NCBI RefSeq assembly: GCF_000308675.1
Contig: NZ_BAGE01000018.1
Coordinates: 248,001-312,000, forward strand
DNA length: 64,000 bases
Direction of reading: 5' to 3'
From: Nocardia paucivorans NBRC 100373
GTDB taxonomy: Bacteria > Actinomycetota > Actinomycetes > Mycobacteriales > Mycobacteriaceae
The notes below the pieces were generated by a model. It saw only the letters and a program-made list of their open reading frames with translations. It was not told the origin of the DNA and made no database searches. Positions within the stretch are counted from its first letter, which is position 1. Each line of letters starts with the position of its first letter. The translations under genes were made by a program, and so were the position numbers. This document shows positions 8,054 through 17,234 of the stretch, piece after piece.

Positions 8054-8563
8054 ATGACCGACAACGAGATATCGATGGCGCAGTTGACGGATATGTTCGA
8101 GTCCGTACAGGCCGGTATGAAATCGCTCGAAGAGATGCAGCGGAAGTGGGCGTTGCTGACTGCGACAGGGTTCGCTGCGCGCAAGCGTGTCTCGGTATCG
8201 GTCAATGCCGAAGGAGAGGTCATCGAAACCCGGTTCGCCGACGATATCGGTGAGCTCGACTACACCGAGATCGCGAAAGCCGTCACCGAGGCCGCTCGGG
8301 CCGCGATGGCGGAATTGCGCGGTAAAACGGCCGCGCTTATGGCGTTGCCGGCCGAACACGACTCCCGGATTCCCACATTCGCCGAACTCGCCCCCGAGGC
8401 CCCGGACCTCATGGGGCTCGTTCCGGAGCCGCCACGGGTCTCGACCGCGCCGCCGGGTGCGCCGGAACGTCGTATGGCGGAGTCCGAAGCCATGGAATTC
8501 TCCGATACCGAACAGCTCGAGGACGGTACTTCGAGCTCCGGGGTGCTCGACCCCTCCTGGTGA
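8054..8563 (+). CDS. EbfC/YbaB-family-like protein of cassette A
   Basis: The 169-residue protein has an N-terminal helix (about 1-40), then strands reading RVSVSVNAEGEVIETRF, then a long helix (EIAKAVTEAARAAMAEL). That is the layout of YbaB/EbfC nucleoid-associated proteins. In actinobacteria such proteins are also found next to WXG100-like and giant toxin genes. The C-terminal 60 residues are acidic and Pro-rich and share VSTAPPGAPER with the cassette B copy. ATG 8054 has GAGAAAGG just upstream. Whether it binds DNA or acts as a chaperone for the giant partner cannot be told. Confidence 0.7.
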   Translation: MTDNEISMAQLTDMFESVQAGMKSLEEMQRKWALLTATGFAARKRVSVSVNAEGEVIETRFADDIGELDYTEIAKAVTEAARAAMAELRGKTAALMALPAEHDSRIPTFAELAPEAPDLMGLVPEPPRVSTAPPGAPERRMAESEAMEFSDTEQLEDGTSSSGVLDPSW

Positions 8564-8587
8564 TGTGTTTCGGGACGGGGCTCTGCT

Positions 8588-9610
8588 GTGGCCTATAACG
8601 TGGAGATCCCGGGGTGGCTGCAGGGGATTGCTCGAGTTCTGAATTTCGGTATCGAATACCCGGATGCCCGCGGCGGGGATATGGCGGCGCTCGCGCAGCG
8701 CGTCTGGCTGGGTCCCGCCGCGCAGATGCGGGCGATCACCCCGTTCGTGCAGGAAACCATGGGGGATATCGAAGATATCTATACCGGTCGGGCGACCGAG
8801 CCGCTGCTGAAGCAGATGCGGAAGTTGACGCGCGGAAAGCACTCGCTGGATACCCTGGCGGACGCGATGGAGGAGTTCGGACGGTCCATCCAAAGGAGTG
8901 CGGACGCCGTCACGAAAACCCAGTTGATGCAACTGGGTTTCGCGGCCTACACACTCTATTTGCTGTGGAAAGCGCGAGTGCTGTTCTCGATCACACCGTG
9001 GGGGCGGGTCGCGCTGCCCGCGATCGAGGCGGGGATCGTGGCGGCGGGAAGAGAACTGGTGGCCGTTGCGGCGACGCGAGGTGCCGCCCGGGTGAGCGCC
9101 GAGATGGCGGCGGCGACGATGAACAGATCGCTGGCTCCGTTGCTGACGAGGTTCGGGTCATTGGGGCCGCTGGGAAAGCTTCTCGGCAACGAACTGCTGC
9201 GGGCCTCGGGGAAGGCGGCCGCGCTGGGTGCGGTGATCGATGGGGTGGCCTCGTTGGCCGCTGGGGCGGACCTCGAATGGCAGTCGATATTCATCTCCGG
9301 TGTTGCGTGGGGATTCGCACCGTTGACGGGTGGTCCCGCGGCATGGGCGATGTCGAGGGCTCTGTCGGCATGGACCGCGCCGCTGACGGCGAAGCGGTTG
9401 CTTCTCGGGGTTGTCACCGGACAGGCCGGAATGGCCGGTATGTGGGCCGGCGGCATCGTCGGGCAGGTGGGTGTGGGGCTGCTGGAAACCGGGGGCGTGG
9501 AGTGGGCGAATGTGGACACCTCCTTCGATCCGCACGTATTGGGGGTGGGTGCCGGGCTGGGGTTGCTGCACGCAGCGGGACAGCCGGTGCCACCGGGCTC
9601 GGGGGGAGGG
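8588..9610 (+). other. Giant A: WXG100-like N-terminal domain
   Basis: Residues 1-340 begin with YNVEIPGWLQGIARVLN and run through helices to several hydrophobic stretches around residues 115-165 and 240-330. This layout is common to N-termini of actinobacterial exported toxins. It is the basis for proposing type VII export. Confidence 0.65.
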
Positions 9611-12600
9611 GCCCCGGGGGCCGGTACGGCCCGTGTGGCGGATCTCGGGAAGCTGACCCCGCAGTCGCGTCGTGAGGGTGGCGCCCTCTACCGCGAGCTG
9701 ATGAAGCAATTGCATCCGGACAAATATCCGGAAGGACCCGCGCGGGCTCGGGCTGCCGAGCTCTACGCGGAAGTCAGTGAGATCAGAAACCAGGCCAAGG
9801 GTGTCGGTCGGAACAACGAGTACTACGAGGGGCATGTAAGTCGACTGAAAGAGATTCGACACCAATGGAATATGTACCGCGAGGGGCTGTGGAACGGGGG
9901 AGCGAACGACGGTTCCGCGCCGCATCCGAACAGCGGGGGCAAATTCGGTGCGGAGGCATCCGGTCCCCGAGCGGGATCGCCCGAATCCGGTGGTCGCTCG
10001 TCCGAAGGTGGTGCCCGGTCGGTGGTGGTTCCCGAAAGCGGTGTTCGGGACGGTGGTAGTGGAAAATCCCTCGTGGTGCGGCCCGATGCGGGTAGGGCCG
10101 TCGAAGGCCGATCGAGTGTGGCGCCCGCGGCGCGGTCCGCGTCAACCGGGGACGGTGGTGGTGTGGTGGCGGCCCGGTCACCCACGACCACTACTCCGTC
10201 GGATCGGTCGATCCCCGATGCGGGGGATTCGAGCTCTGCGGTGGACCAGGTCCTGCAGGCGGTCGAGCGGCGCGGCCGTGAGGCGGCGGGGGTGCCGGTG
10301 GGGGTCGAGGATCTGATGCCTGGGGCGGTCGTTCGGGAAGGTGTCGATCCCGAGGCCGTGCTGAATCGGTGGGCCGATGCCGGTGGTGCCGTGCCGCAGT
10401 GGCGGGGCCCGGGGCGGAATCCGGTGTATTTTCCGGGCAGACCGGGAGCGCCGATCTTCGAACAAGGTGTACTGCCCGATCCCGTTACAGGCCTCGTTCA
10501 CGGTTTCACCTCGATGGCGCAGGCGCGGGAATACGGTTCCGGGGTGGTCTATGTGGTCGATGCGCCGGGCGGTTTCGTCCAGGACCTGTCATCCGGTGGC
10601 CAGGCCGTGGTCCTGTTGGGGGGAGTCGCGCCGGAGTTCGTGGTCGGGCGGTACGAGTACACCGAGATGGGGACGATTCATGTGGCGAATCCGGGTTTCG
10701 ATCCGGCTCGCCCACCTCCCGCCCGCCCGGACGCGGGATCCCCGGCCGGGCCGACTACCGCGAGATCGCCGCGCGAGCCCGGGCAGCCGCAACCCGGGGC
10801 GAAGCCCGATCCGGCCACCAGGTCCGGGGGTGGTTCGACACGTGATCCGGAGACCTCGAACAGGGGTCGGCCGGGCCCGAGATCGGGGGTACGGGAAGCG
10901 CCCCTGACTCCGCCGCGCCCGGGGGAGAACATCTCGGCGGCCGATCGGGTAGTGGCCGCGATGCAGCGAGAACAGGCCACGCAGCAGGCCGTCGAAGCGG
11001 GCATGGTGGCGACGGGTTTCCCGCCCGGGGAGAACCCGATGCCGGCGGCGGTACGGACCGAGGGTGTGGACATGCCCGGGTTGTTCGCCGGATGGGGGAA
11101 GTCCGGGAAGGCTCCGGTCTGGCAGGGCGAGAGCGGCTCGGGACCGGTGTACTGCCCGATATCGGAGGCGGGGTCCGGCAGATCGCCGTTCACCGAGGGG
11201 ATCGAGCCCGAGCCCGGCATGGATGTGGTCGTCGGTTACGACTCGCTGGAAGCCGCGCGGCAGTTCGCCGGTCCGGTACGTATCTACGTGATCGACGCAC
11301 CGGGGGGTTTCGCACAGGATCTGCCGGATGGCGGACGTGTGGTGGTGTTCCCGGGAGGGGTGCGAGGGGAGTTCGTGGTCGGCCGCCATCAAACCGACCT
11401 GGACCCGCTGGACGACCGTGGTTACGAGCACTGGAGTTACGTCGAGAACCCGAGTTTCGGACTCCCGTACACCGAACCGGTCGGGGGAATCGAGCCGAAG
11501 GGTTCCGGGACCGTGCCGAAACCGGTGTCGGTCGCCGGGCCGGGGGTGCGGGATACGGATGGTGGGCAGGTGGCGGAGTCCGGGGCGCGGACCACCGGCG
11601 GAACCGTACCATCGGTATTCGCGGCATCCGGCCATTCCGTGTTCGATACGCCTGCCGCCGGCGCCGCCCCGCGCATCGGGCCCGTGACGGTCCCGGGGCA
11701 CGAACCCGCCGTAGCGGTCTCGGAGCCGACATCCACGCCGGAGCCGACATCGGATACGAATGCGGATCCGACGGGGAAGGGCATTTCCGACCCGTTGGCC
11801 GGGTCGCGGGATCCGGCCACCGAATCCGGGACGGAGACGTCCCGGTCGGGGCCGGGGGCGGGACCGCTGCCCGCGACGCCGACGACCCGTATGGCCGATC
11901 GCGGCGGCGCCGAGCCGAAGACGCCGGCCACCGTCGGTCGTGATGCCGAGCCGTTGTTGGTGGGGCAATGCGCGACATACGCGGCCTACGAATTCGAGCT
12001 CGCGAACTGGGCGGCGCGTGGTCGGGTGGGCCCTCGTCCGGTGAAACCCCCACCGGGAAATCCGTTGCGCGGCGATTCGGCGACCGATATCGCCAAACAT
12101 GTGCGCGGCGACTGGCACAGGGACCGCACACACCATCGGAGCCTGTCCGAGCTGATCCACAAGGTGATGACCACACCGGGAATGAGGGTCCTGTTCGTCG
12201 TCGAGTACTCCGACGGTTTCGGGCACGCCGGTTTCGCCGAACACGATCCCGAGCACGAGGTCGTGATCAAGCACAGCTTCGACGGCGGTTTCGAATACAC
12301 CCATGCGGGCCGGGCGGAGGCGGCCGAGTTCATTCGTGCCTTCGCGAACGAGACACACCGGGTCACCTCCATTCAGTCCTACGACGGGGTACTCGAGGCC
12401 GCTCTCGCCCCCGGTGAAGAACCCAGGGCGATCCCGGGTCTGTACATGCCGCGTGCCGAGACCCTCGTCTTCGGATCCCCGACCGACCCGCAACGGTTCA
12501 TCGGCGCAGACTCCTCCCTTCTCGGTCGGAGTCGAACCGGCGGACGGCCGTTGTCCCCGGCCCAGCGCGCCATTGTCGACCTGATCGTTCGAGGTATGGC

Positions 12601-15600
12601 GAACACGGATATCGCGGCGCGGTTGGAGATATCCGAATCAGCGGTGAAATCCCAGGTCAAGCGTATCTACGACCGGCTGGGGATAACGGATCGCAACCAA
12701 TTGGTGGGTATCGGGGAGGAAGCGCTCGCCGAGCTCATACGGGGCGGGGGCACACGTGTGTTGTCGCAAACCGAGCTCGGCATTCTGAGAATGATCGTCC
12801 AGGGCGTGAAAAACCCTGGCATCGCGAGGAATCTGGGCCTGTCCGAATATACCGTCAGGTCCTATGTCAAGCGGATATACGACAAGCTCGGCGTATCGAA
12901 CCGCAACGAGCTGGTCGGGAACCTGGATATTTTCCTTGCGGCCCTGCTGGATCAGGCGATTCGTCCGCTTTCCGAGCGTCAGAAAATCATCCTTCGCCTG
13001 GTCGCCCAGGGTAGGGGAAACGCGGAAATCGCCGAGTTCTTGCATATCACCGAGACGACCGTCAAGGGCTATGTCACACTGATCGGCCGTAAGCTCGGTG
13101 TCGCGGAACGGGGCGATATGGTGGTCATGGCCACCGCTCCGGACACGCCGATCCGCGCGGACGTTTTCGCCGAATCGATGTCCGGGCCGGCCGATCATGC
13201 GTTCCTGCAATACCGACGTCGGATCGCCTTGTCCTTCCTGACCGGCAGCCGGGTACTGGCTCCCGACGTCGCCCGCGCCCTGGTATCGGGCTCCGATGCG
13301 GAACTGGTGCGCCGAATTCGCGAGTACGACGAAGATCTCGATCTGGTCGATGCCGCACTGATGCTGATGAGTACGGACCGGGCCACATTCGAACAAGCCA
13401 TGTCGCGCTTGGATTTCGTCCAGCGGCGCCGCGTCGGCGCCGCCGCCGACCTGGTTCGATCCGGAGGCCAGGTGAGTTTTATCAGGTTCAGCGCGGTCAA
13501 CAAACTGGTTTTCGAGGTGGCCGAGATTTCCTCGAGATCGACGGAGGGCTTTTTCGCGGGGGTACACACCAGCGGCCTCCTCGAAACGGAGTTCGAAATA
13601 CTCGAATTGGTCGCGACGAGCCATACGAATCCGGAAATCGCGCAGAAAATTTCGGTCGACGTGGCTTCGGTGAAGAAGACCATATCGACCATCATGGAGA
13701 AGCTGGACGCGAACGACCGGACTCATCTGGTCGTGCAGGCGTTGCGGCATCGGATCATCTCCCCGAGCCGTATAGCGCCCCTGGAACGCGCGCCCGCGAG
13801 ATCGTCGAACGGCCCGGAAGGCGAGCCCGTTCGGCTGTCTCCTCGAGAGCGGAGCGTGCTGCCGTTCATCGCGGCGGGGTTGACGAACAAACGAATCGGA
13901 TCGCTACTGGGCGTTTCCCCCGAGACCGTGAAATCGGCCCTGCAGAGCCTGTTCCGGAAACTCGGCGTCGAGGACCGCACCGGAGCGGTTGTCGAGGCAT
14001 GGCGTCGTGGGTATCTCGATTCGGAGAATATTCCCGAAGGCCTCGCCCGGCACGAGTCGGGTACGGGCCCGGAGCGGGAACCGGGGCCGTCCGGGAGTCG
14101 ACGGTCCGCCGTGGATGAGGAGTCGGGGGGCAGCGGTGTGGTCGGAAACCTCCTCGACCTGCCCGGGGAATCCACCGCGACCACCGAAACGGCAGCGCAA
14201 CGAACACAATCTCCCCCGATGCCGCCGAGTCGAGGTGGACCACCGGACCCGACGGGCGCTGCGACCTGGTACGCCTTCGGTGAGAAGGATCTGTCCACGC
14301 ACGCCCACCGGAGGCCGGGCAGCGGCGCCGTACCGCCGTCCACCACCGATTTCGAGCACCGCGATGCCGAATTGACGGCGCTGTTGCGGACGGTGGTGCG
14401 GGCCCAGCGGGAAGCGGATTTCCGGAGGTCGGAATCGGCGCAGCGGTATCGGGACGCGGTGCGGCGACTGGGCCTCGATCCCGCCGCCTCGATCGCCGAG
14501 CACATGGTCACGTTGGGCGACCCGGCGAATATCGCCGAGGAACAGCGGCGTGAGTTGGTGGAGATGGTGCACCGCCATCACGACCTACAGCAGGCCTGCA
14601 TGCGAATGGACGCCACGAGTGCCGAACTCACCGCCGCCCTGCTGGATCGGGCGCACTGGGCGAGTGTGGCGGAGCGCAGACTACTGGCTTTCGATGTTCC
14701 CGTTGTGAGTGCAGGTCCGCTGCGAAAGCGACTGGAGTCGGGTATCCGAGAGTGGGACACCGTTCGGCGAGAGGCATTTCCCGAGCTCGCCGCAGCGCTC
14801 GACGCGCTGCGGGAGACCGGCGAGCGGGCGCAACGGGCTGCCATGGCACTGGTGGAGGGCTTGGTCGTACCGACTCCGCCGACCGCCGGGTCCATCGAGA
14901 ACGATCCCGATGCGCCGATCGCGGCTGCGGTCCGTACTATTACCGACCTCTACGGCCCCGGCGTGGTCCTGCCTGCCGGTATCCGGATCGGTGCCACCGA
15001 CCCGGATACCCGTTTGCAGGAACATGTGCGTGGTCGGCTGGTGCGGGTGCGCACGTATGCGGATCTGGTGCGGCGGTCGGAGAAACTCGGACCGGGTTCT
15101 GCGATCATCGTGGTGGAGTACAACGTCGATCCGGCGGTCGCCCGCGGACAGGTCCATGCCGAACGCTACGTACTGGTCAACCGGACGGGCACCGTGGTGA
15201 AACTGGCTCGCGATTCGGGGACGGCCGAAGAGTTCACGCCACCCCCCATCGCCGCGGAAATGATGTTCGCGCTCGCGGTGCATCCGAACGGCACCGCGCA
15301 ATATCCGATGGATCCCGAATGGCACAGCCCGCCGCCGTTCGGCTCCATGCTTGTTCGAGACCGTGCCGAGGGCGAGGTTTGGCGGCTGCACAACGCGAAT
15401 GTCGAACGTGCACTCGAGTGGCGGCGGGTACTGAGTCAGGCCGCTCGGTTGGGGGTGGCTGCGGAACGGTTGCGGCCGGACAACCGTGAAAACCTCATGG
15501 GTGAACTGGCGGCATCGGTCGACGGACCGCAGGCGGTAACCGTTCGTGAGCTCATGGAATCCCTGGAACGACACCGGTGGATCACCACGGAAATCACCGA

Positions 15601-17179
15601 GTTGCGGGCGCTGGAACGCAAGCGAACGCAGGCCGCCCTGGTGCATCACGTGCTACGGGCCAGGGTGTGGGCGGCCGAAAAAGCCCTGGGTCGCGGCGAG
15701 GCGACCGTTGCCGAAGTGCGCCGGTTGCGGACCGCGACGGCTCGAGCACATGCGGACCTCGCACGTCTCGACCGAGACCTGAACGAGGCATTGGCAGCAC
15801 GTCGACCGGTCCCCGAACCGGCGCGGACGTCGGGCAACGGGTGCGGCCCCTTCTCGGTTATGGCGCTGGCGACGCTCACCGGAAACCCGGATATCGAGCT
15901 GTTGGAGTTCGAACCCGTTATCGGGACCTCCGGTTTGGACATGTGGGCCGCGCTCGGCGCCGATGTGGTGAATGTCGAGGACTACGACGACCTCGAACGG
16001 GTCGTGCCCGCCAATGGCTTCGCGTTGGTCAGCGAGGACCATACGAACAACGAGGGACACACCTACGTGTTGCTGTCCCTCGACGGCCGGCTGCTGGTAT
16101 CCGAGTTCAATGGCGTCGAACTACACGAGTTCCCGCCTCGACCCCGAGGCGAGCTCGCAGCGCTGCGCGCCTGCGTCTTCGATGACTCGGGCCACCCGAC
16201 CCACCCACTGTCCGAAGGAGCTCGCGCTCGGTTCCGCGAGTTGGCCCAGCAGGTGCTCGAGCTGAAAGCGGCGAAACCACAGTTGTTCGGGGCGTGGGCC
16301 ACCGACGCGCGCTCCGACCGGGATCTTCGGCGGATCATGGCGACGGCGGACGCGGTGATAGCGACAGAGCGGTCCGCACGCGGCTCGACCGGTACCCGGC
16401 GGCGGACGACCGCCGACCCGATAACTCCCCATGTGCAGGCACGGGTGCGTCGGTTGCTCGCGGAAGCGGAGAACGTCCCGGTGTCACCGGAGTCATCTCC
16501 CGCGGAAGCGGATCACGGGGCCGATTCCGATTCGGTTCGGGTCTCGACCTTCCTGAGCGCCGCCACGACCGTCGATATCGACACGCGATCTCGAACGAAT
16601 GCGATAGCCGCACATGTGCTGGGTGGTATCGCCGACTCCTCGGCTCGGGTGGTGGTGGTCGGCGATGTGGACATCCTGCTCGTCACCGATGGCGCCGGTC
16701 GCGTGGCGCTCGAGGTGGCGCTGCACAACGATACCGGTGAATTCCGTGTCCGCCTGCGCATCGCTTCGGGCAACGCTTTGTGGGCAGGCGACGCCCGGTG
16801 GTTGCTCAGAATGGCCTGGTGCTGGACGGACCACGGAAATCGTGATGCCGTACTGGACCGCATGGAGCGTGGTGCGCGGACCCTGTTGGGCGACGGCGGT
16901 GGCGAATTGGAGGCCACGGTGACAGGGGCGCGGGGTGCCCGCCGGCTGCGACTCGCCGTACGCACCGATGACGGCGCTGCCGAGGAGTTCTGCTACGACG
17001 AGGCGACCGGTGCGTCGAGTCGGGACCGGGAAAGCACCGGGCGCCCGGCGGGGCCGTGGGTCGGTCGCCCGCAGACGACGGTCGGGTCCGGGCTGTTGAA
17101 CGCGGACCCCGATGAGCCCGTGCGCGTGAGCGACCTCGATGCCGTGAACACCGCGTGGGACACCGGGGACGACCGGTAG
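8588..17179 (+). CDS. Giant multidomain protein A with five LuxR-type HTH domains
   Basis: The protein has 2863 residues and starts at GTG 8588, 24 bases after the EbfC-like gene. Residues 1-340 form a WXG100-like N-terminal domain with hydrophobic helices, as in CpnT-type exported toxins. A J-domain-like helix with HPD follows (376-378), then Gly/Ser/Pro linkers with two degenerate ADP-ribosyltransferase-like modules (about 567-705 and 806-963). Next come a papain-fold module (Cys1128, His1213), three LuxR-type HTH domains (1322-1516), a helical spacer, two more LuxR HTH domains (1664-1810) and a coiled coil. A Cys-less papain-like module (about 2113-2255), another coiled coil, a second Cys/His papain module (Cys2419, His2491) and an unrecognised C-terminal domain end the protein. 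The gene stops on a hairpin terminator. The N-terminus suggests ESX export, but the HTH domains are typical of intracellular regulators. Function is unknown. Confidence 0.85.
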   Translation: MAYNVEIPGWLQGIARVLNFGIEYPDARGGDMAALAQRVWLGPAAQMRAITPFVQETMGDIEDIYTGRATEPLLKQMRKLTRGKHSLDTLADAMEEFGRSIQRSADAVTKTQLMQLGFAAYTLYLLWKARVLFSITPWGRVALPAIEAGIVAAGRELVAVAATRGAARVSAEMAAATMNRSLAPLLTRFGSLGPLGKLLGNELLRASGKAAALGAVIDGVASLAAGADLEWQSIFISGVAWGFAPLTGGPAAWAMSRALSAWTAPLTAKRLLLGVVTGQAGMAGMWAGGIVGQVGVGLLETGGVEWANVDTSFDPHVLGVGAGLGLLHAAGQPVPPGSGGGAPGAGTARVADLGKLTPQSRREGGALYRELMKQLHPDKYPEGPARARAAELYAEVSEIRNQAKGVGRNNEYYEGHVSRLKEIRHQWNMYREGLWNGGANDGSAPHPNSGGKFGAEASGPRAGSPESGGRSSEGGARSVVVPESGVRDGGSGKSLVVRPDAGRAVEGRSSVAPAARSASTGDGGGVVAARSPTTTTPSDRSIPDAGDSSSAVDQVLQAVERRGREAAGVPVGVEDLMPGAVVREGVDPEAVLNRWADAGGAVPQWRGPGRNPVYFPGRPGAPIFEQGVLPDPVTGLVHGFTSMAQAREYGSGVVYVVDAPGGFVQDLSSGGQAVVLLGGVAPEFVVGRYEYTEMGTIHVANPGFDPARPPPARPDAGSPAGPTTARSPREPGQPQPGAKPDPATRSGGGSTRDPETSNRGRPGPRSGVREAPLTPPRPGENISAADRVVAAMQREQATQQAVEAGMVATGFPPGENPMPAAVRTEGVDMPGLFAGWGKSGKAPVWQGESGSGPVYCPISEAGSGRSPFTEGIEPEPGMDVVVGYDSLEAARQFAGPVRIYVIDAPGGFAQDLPDGGRVVVFPGGVRGEFVVGRHQTDLDPLDDRGYEHWSYVENPSFGLPYTEPVGGIEPKGSGTVPKPVSVAGPGVRDTDGGQVAESGARTTGGTVPSVFAASGHSVFDTPAAGAAPRIGPVTVPGHEPAVAVSEPTSTPEPTSDTNADPTGKGISDPLAGSRDPATESGTETSRSGPGAGPLPATPTTRMADRGGAEPKTPATVGRDAEPLLVGQCATYAAYEFELANWAARGRVGPRPVKPPPGNPLRGDSATDIAKHVRGDWHRDRTHHRSLSELIHKVMTTPGMRVLFVVEYSDGFGHAGFAEHDPEHEVVIKHSFDGGFEYTHAGRAEAAEFIRAFANETHRVTSIQSYDGVLEAALAPGEEPRAIPGLYMPRAETLVFGSPTDPQRFIGADSSLLGRSRTGGRPLSPAQRAIVDLIVRGMANTDIAARLEISESAVKSQVKRIYDRLGITDRNQLVGIGEEALAELIRGGGTRVLSQTELGILRMIVQGVKNPGIARNLGLSEYTVRSYVKRIYDKLGVSNRNELVGNLDIFLAALLDQAIRPLSERQKIILRLVAQGRGNAEIAEFLHITETTVKGYVTLIGRKLGVAERGDMVVMATAPDTPIRADVFAESMSGPADHAFLQYRRRIALSFLTGSRVLAPDVARALVSGSDAELVRRIREYDEDLDLVDAALMLMSTDRATFEQAMSRLDFVQRRRVGAAADLVRSGGQVSFIRFSAVNKLVFEVAEISSRSTEGFFAGVHTSGLLETEFEILELVATSHTNPEIAQKISVDVASVKKTISTIMEKLDANDRTHLVVQALRHRIISPSRIAPLERAPARSSNGPEGEPVRLSPRERSVLPFIAAGLTNKRIGSLLGVSPETVKSALQSLFRKLGVEDRTGAVVEAWRRGYLDSENIPEGLARHESGTGPEREPGPSGSRRSAVDEESGGSGVVGNLLDLPGESTATTETAAQRTQSPPMPPSRGGPPDPTGAATWYAFGEKDLSTHAHRRPGSGAVPPSTTDFEHRDAELTALLRTVVRAQREADFRRSESAQRYRDAVRRLGLDPAASIAEHMVTLGDPANIAEEQRRELVEMVHRHHDLQQACMRMDATSAELTAALLDRAHWASVAERRLLAFDVPVVSAGPLRKRLESGIREWDTVRREAFPELAAALDALRETGERAQRAAMALVEGLVVPTPPTAGSIENDPDAPIAAAVRTITDLYGPGVVLPAGIRIGATDPDTRLQEHVRGRLVRVRTYADLVRRSEKLGPGSAIIVVEYNVDPAVARGQVHAERYVLVNRTGTVVKLARDSGTAEEFTPPPIAAEMMFALAVHPNGTAQYPMDPEWHSPPPFGSMLVRDRAEGEVWRLHNANVERALEWRRVLSQAARLGVAAERLRPDNRENLMGELAASVDGPQAVTVRELMESLERHRWITTEITELRALERKRTQAALVHHVLRARVWAAEKALGRGEATVAEVRRLRTATARAHADLARLDRDLNEALAARRPVPEPARTSGNGCGPFSVMALATLTGNPDIELLEFEPVIGTSGLDMWAALGADVVNVEDYDDLERVVPANGFALVSEDHTNNEGHTYVLLSLDGRLLVSEFNGVELHEFPPRPRGELAALRACVFDDSGHPTHPLSEGARARFRELAQQVLELKAAKPQLFGAWATDARSDRDLRRIMATADAVIATERSARGSTGTRRRTTADPITPHVQARVRRLLAEAENVPVSPESSPAEADHGADSDSVRVSTFLSAATTVDIDTRSRTNAIAAHVLGGIADSSARVVVVGDVDILLVTDGAGRVALEVALHNDTGEFRVRLRIASGNALWAGDARWLLRMAWCWTDHGNRDAVLDRMERGARTLLGDGGGELEATVTGARGARRLRLAVRTDDGAAEEFCYDEATGASSRDRESTGRPAGPWVGRPQTTVGSGLLNADPDEPVRVSDLDAVNTAWDTGDDR
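9660..9800 (+). other. Giant A: J-domain-like segment
   Basis: Around residues 360-405 a helix ending MKQLHPDKYPEG is followed by a second helix (ARAAELYAEVSEIRNQ). This matches helix II, the HPD loop (376-378) and helix III of J-domains, which stimulate Hsp70 ATPase. The segment is short and helix I is not obvious. Confidence 0.55.
10286..10700 (+). other. Giant A: degenerate ADP-ribosyltransferase-like module 1
   Basis: Residues 567-705 have the block order of cholera/pertussis-type ADP-ribosyltransferases: PVYFPGRPGAPIFEQG where YRxDxRpP..IF..G is usual, HGFTSMAQA at the STS position, VVYVVDAPGGF, then VVLLGGV before the last strands. The N-terminal catalytic Arg and the Glu before the GG strand are not present, so it should be inactive. 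Confidence 0.5.
11002..11475 (+). other. Giant A: degenerate ADP-ribosyltransferase-like module 2
   Basis: Residues 806-963 repeat the blocks of module 1: PVYCPISE, FTEGIEPEPG, VRIYVIDAPGGFAQDLPDGG and VVVFPGGVRGEFVVGRH. The catalytic Arg and Glu positions are again replaced. The two modules are paralogues separated by a low-complexity linker. Confidence 0.5.
11950..12440 (+). other. Giant A: papain-fold module 1
   Basis: A Cys in QCATYAAYEFEL (Cys1128) starts a helix. After the strand VLFVVEY comes GHAGFAEHD (His1213). This Cys-helix then G-H-strand order is that of papain-fold toxins, including glutamine deamidases. The Cys/His pair could support catalysis. Confidence 0.5.
12551..13133 (+). 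other. Giant A: LuxR-type HTH domains 1-3
   Basis: Three adjacent domains (residues 1322-1385, 1392-1450 and 1461-1516) each follow the GerE/LuxR pattern: LSxxQ/E, then G.AN..IA..L.ISE..VK.....I..KLG...R..LV. Examples are IAARLEISESAVKSQVKRIY and IARNLGLSEYTVRSYVKRIY. Recognition helices look intact. Confidence 0.85.
13577..14015 (+). other. Giant A: LuxR-type HTH domains 4-5
   Basis: After a helical spacer of about 145 residues, two more LuxR-like domains appear (about 1664-1721 and 1750-1810). Domain 5 is canonical (LSPRERSVLPFIAAGLTNK, then LLGVSPETVKSALQSLFRKL). Domain 4 is more divergent (NPEIAQKISVDVASVKKTI). Confidence 0.75.
14925..15350 (+). other. Giant A: papain-like module 2, no cysteine
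   Basis: Residues 2113-2255 contain the strand SAIIVVEYN and a VHAERYVLVN strand (His2190) followed by a GTVVKLARD turn, as in the papain-fold modules. No Cys occurs anywhere in the module, so a cysteine-dependent activity is excluded. Confidence 0.4.
15830..16215 (+). other. Giant A: papain-fold module 3
   Basis: NGCGPFSVMALATL places Cys2419 at a helix start. GFALVSEDH and EGHTYVLLSLDGRLLVSE supply the later strands with His2491. The Cys/His pair is retained. It follows a coiled coil rich in Arg and Glu. Confidence 0.5.
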
Positions 17180-17221
17180 CACCGGCACCCACCCGGAATC
17201 GGAGGGTGCCGGTGCTACCGG
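17173..17221 (+). terminator. Hairpin terminator overlapping the stop of giant A
   Basis: An 18-bp perfect inverted repeat (17173-17190 with 17204-17221) encloses a 13-base loop and includes the TAG stop of giant A. The opposite-strand catalase gene ends at 17235, so the hairpin may serve both directions. Confidence 0.85.
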
Positions 17222-17234
17222 CCGTGACGAACAC

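Noticed and set aside
8614..9675. A 353-codon plus-strand frame inside giant A
   Set aside because: It overlaps the WXG-type N-terminal domain in another frame and yields Gly/Arg-rich sequence without motifs.
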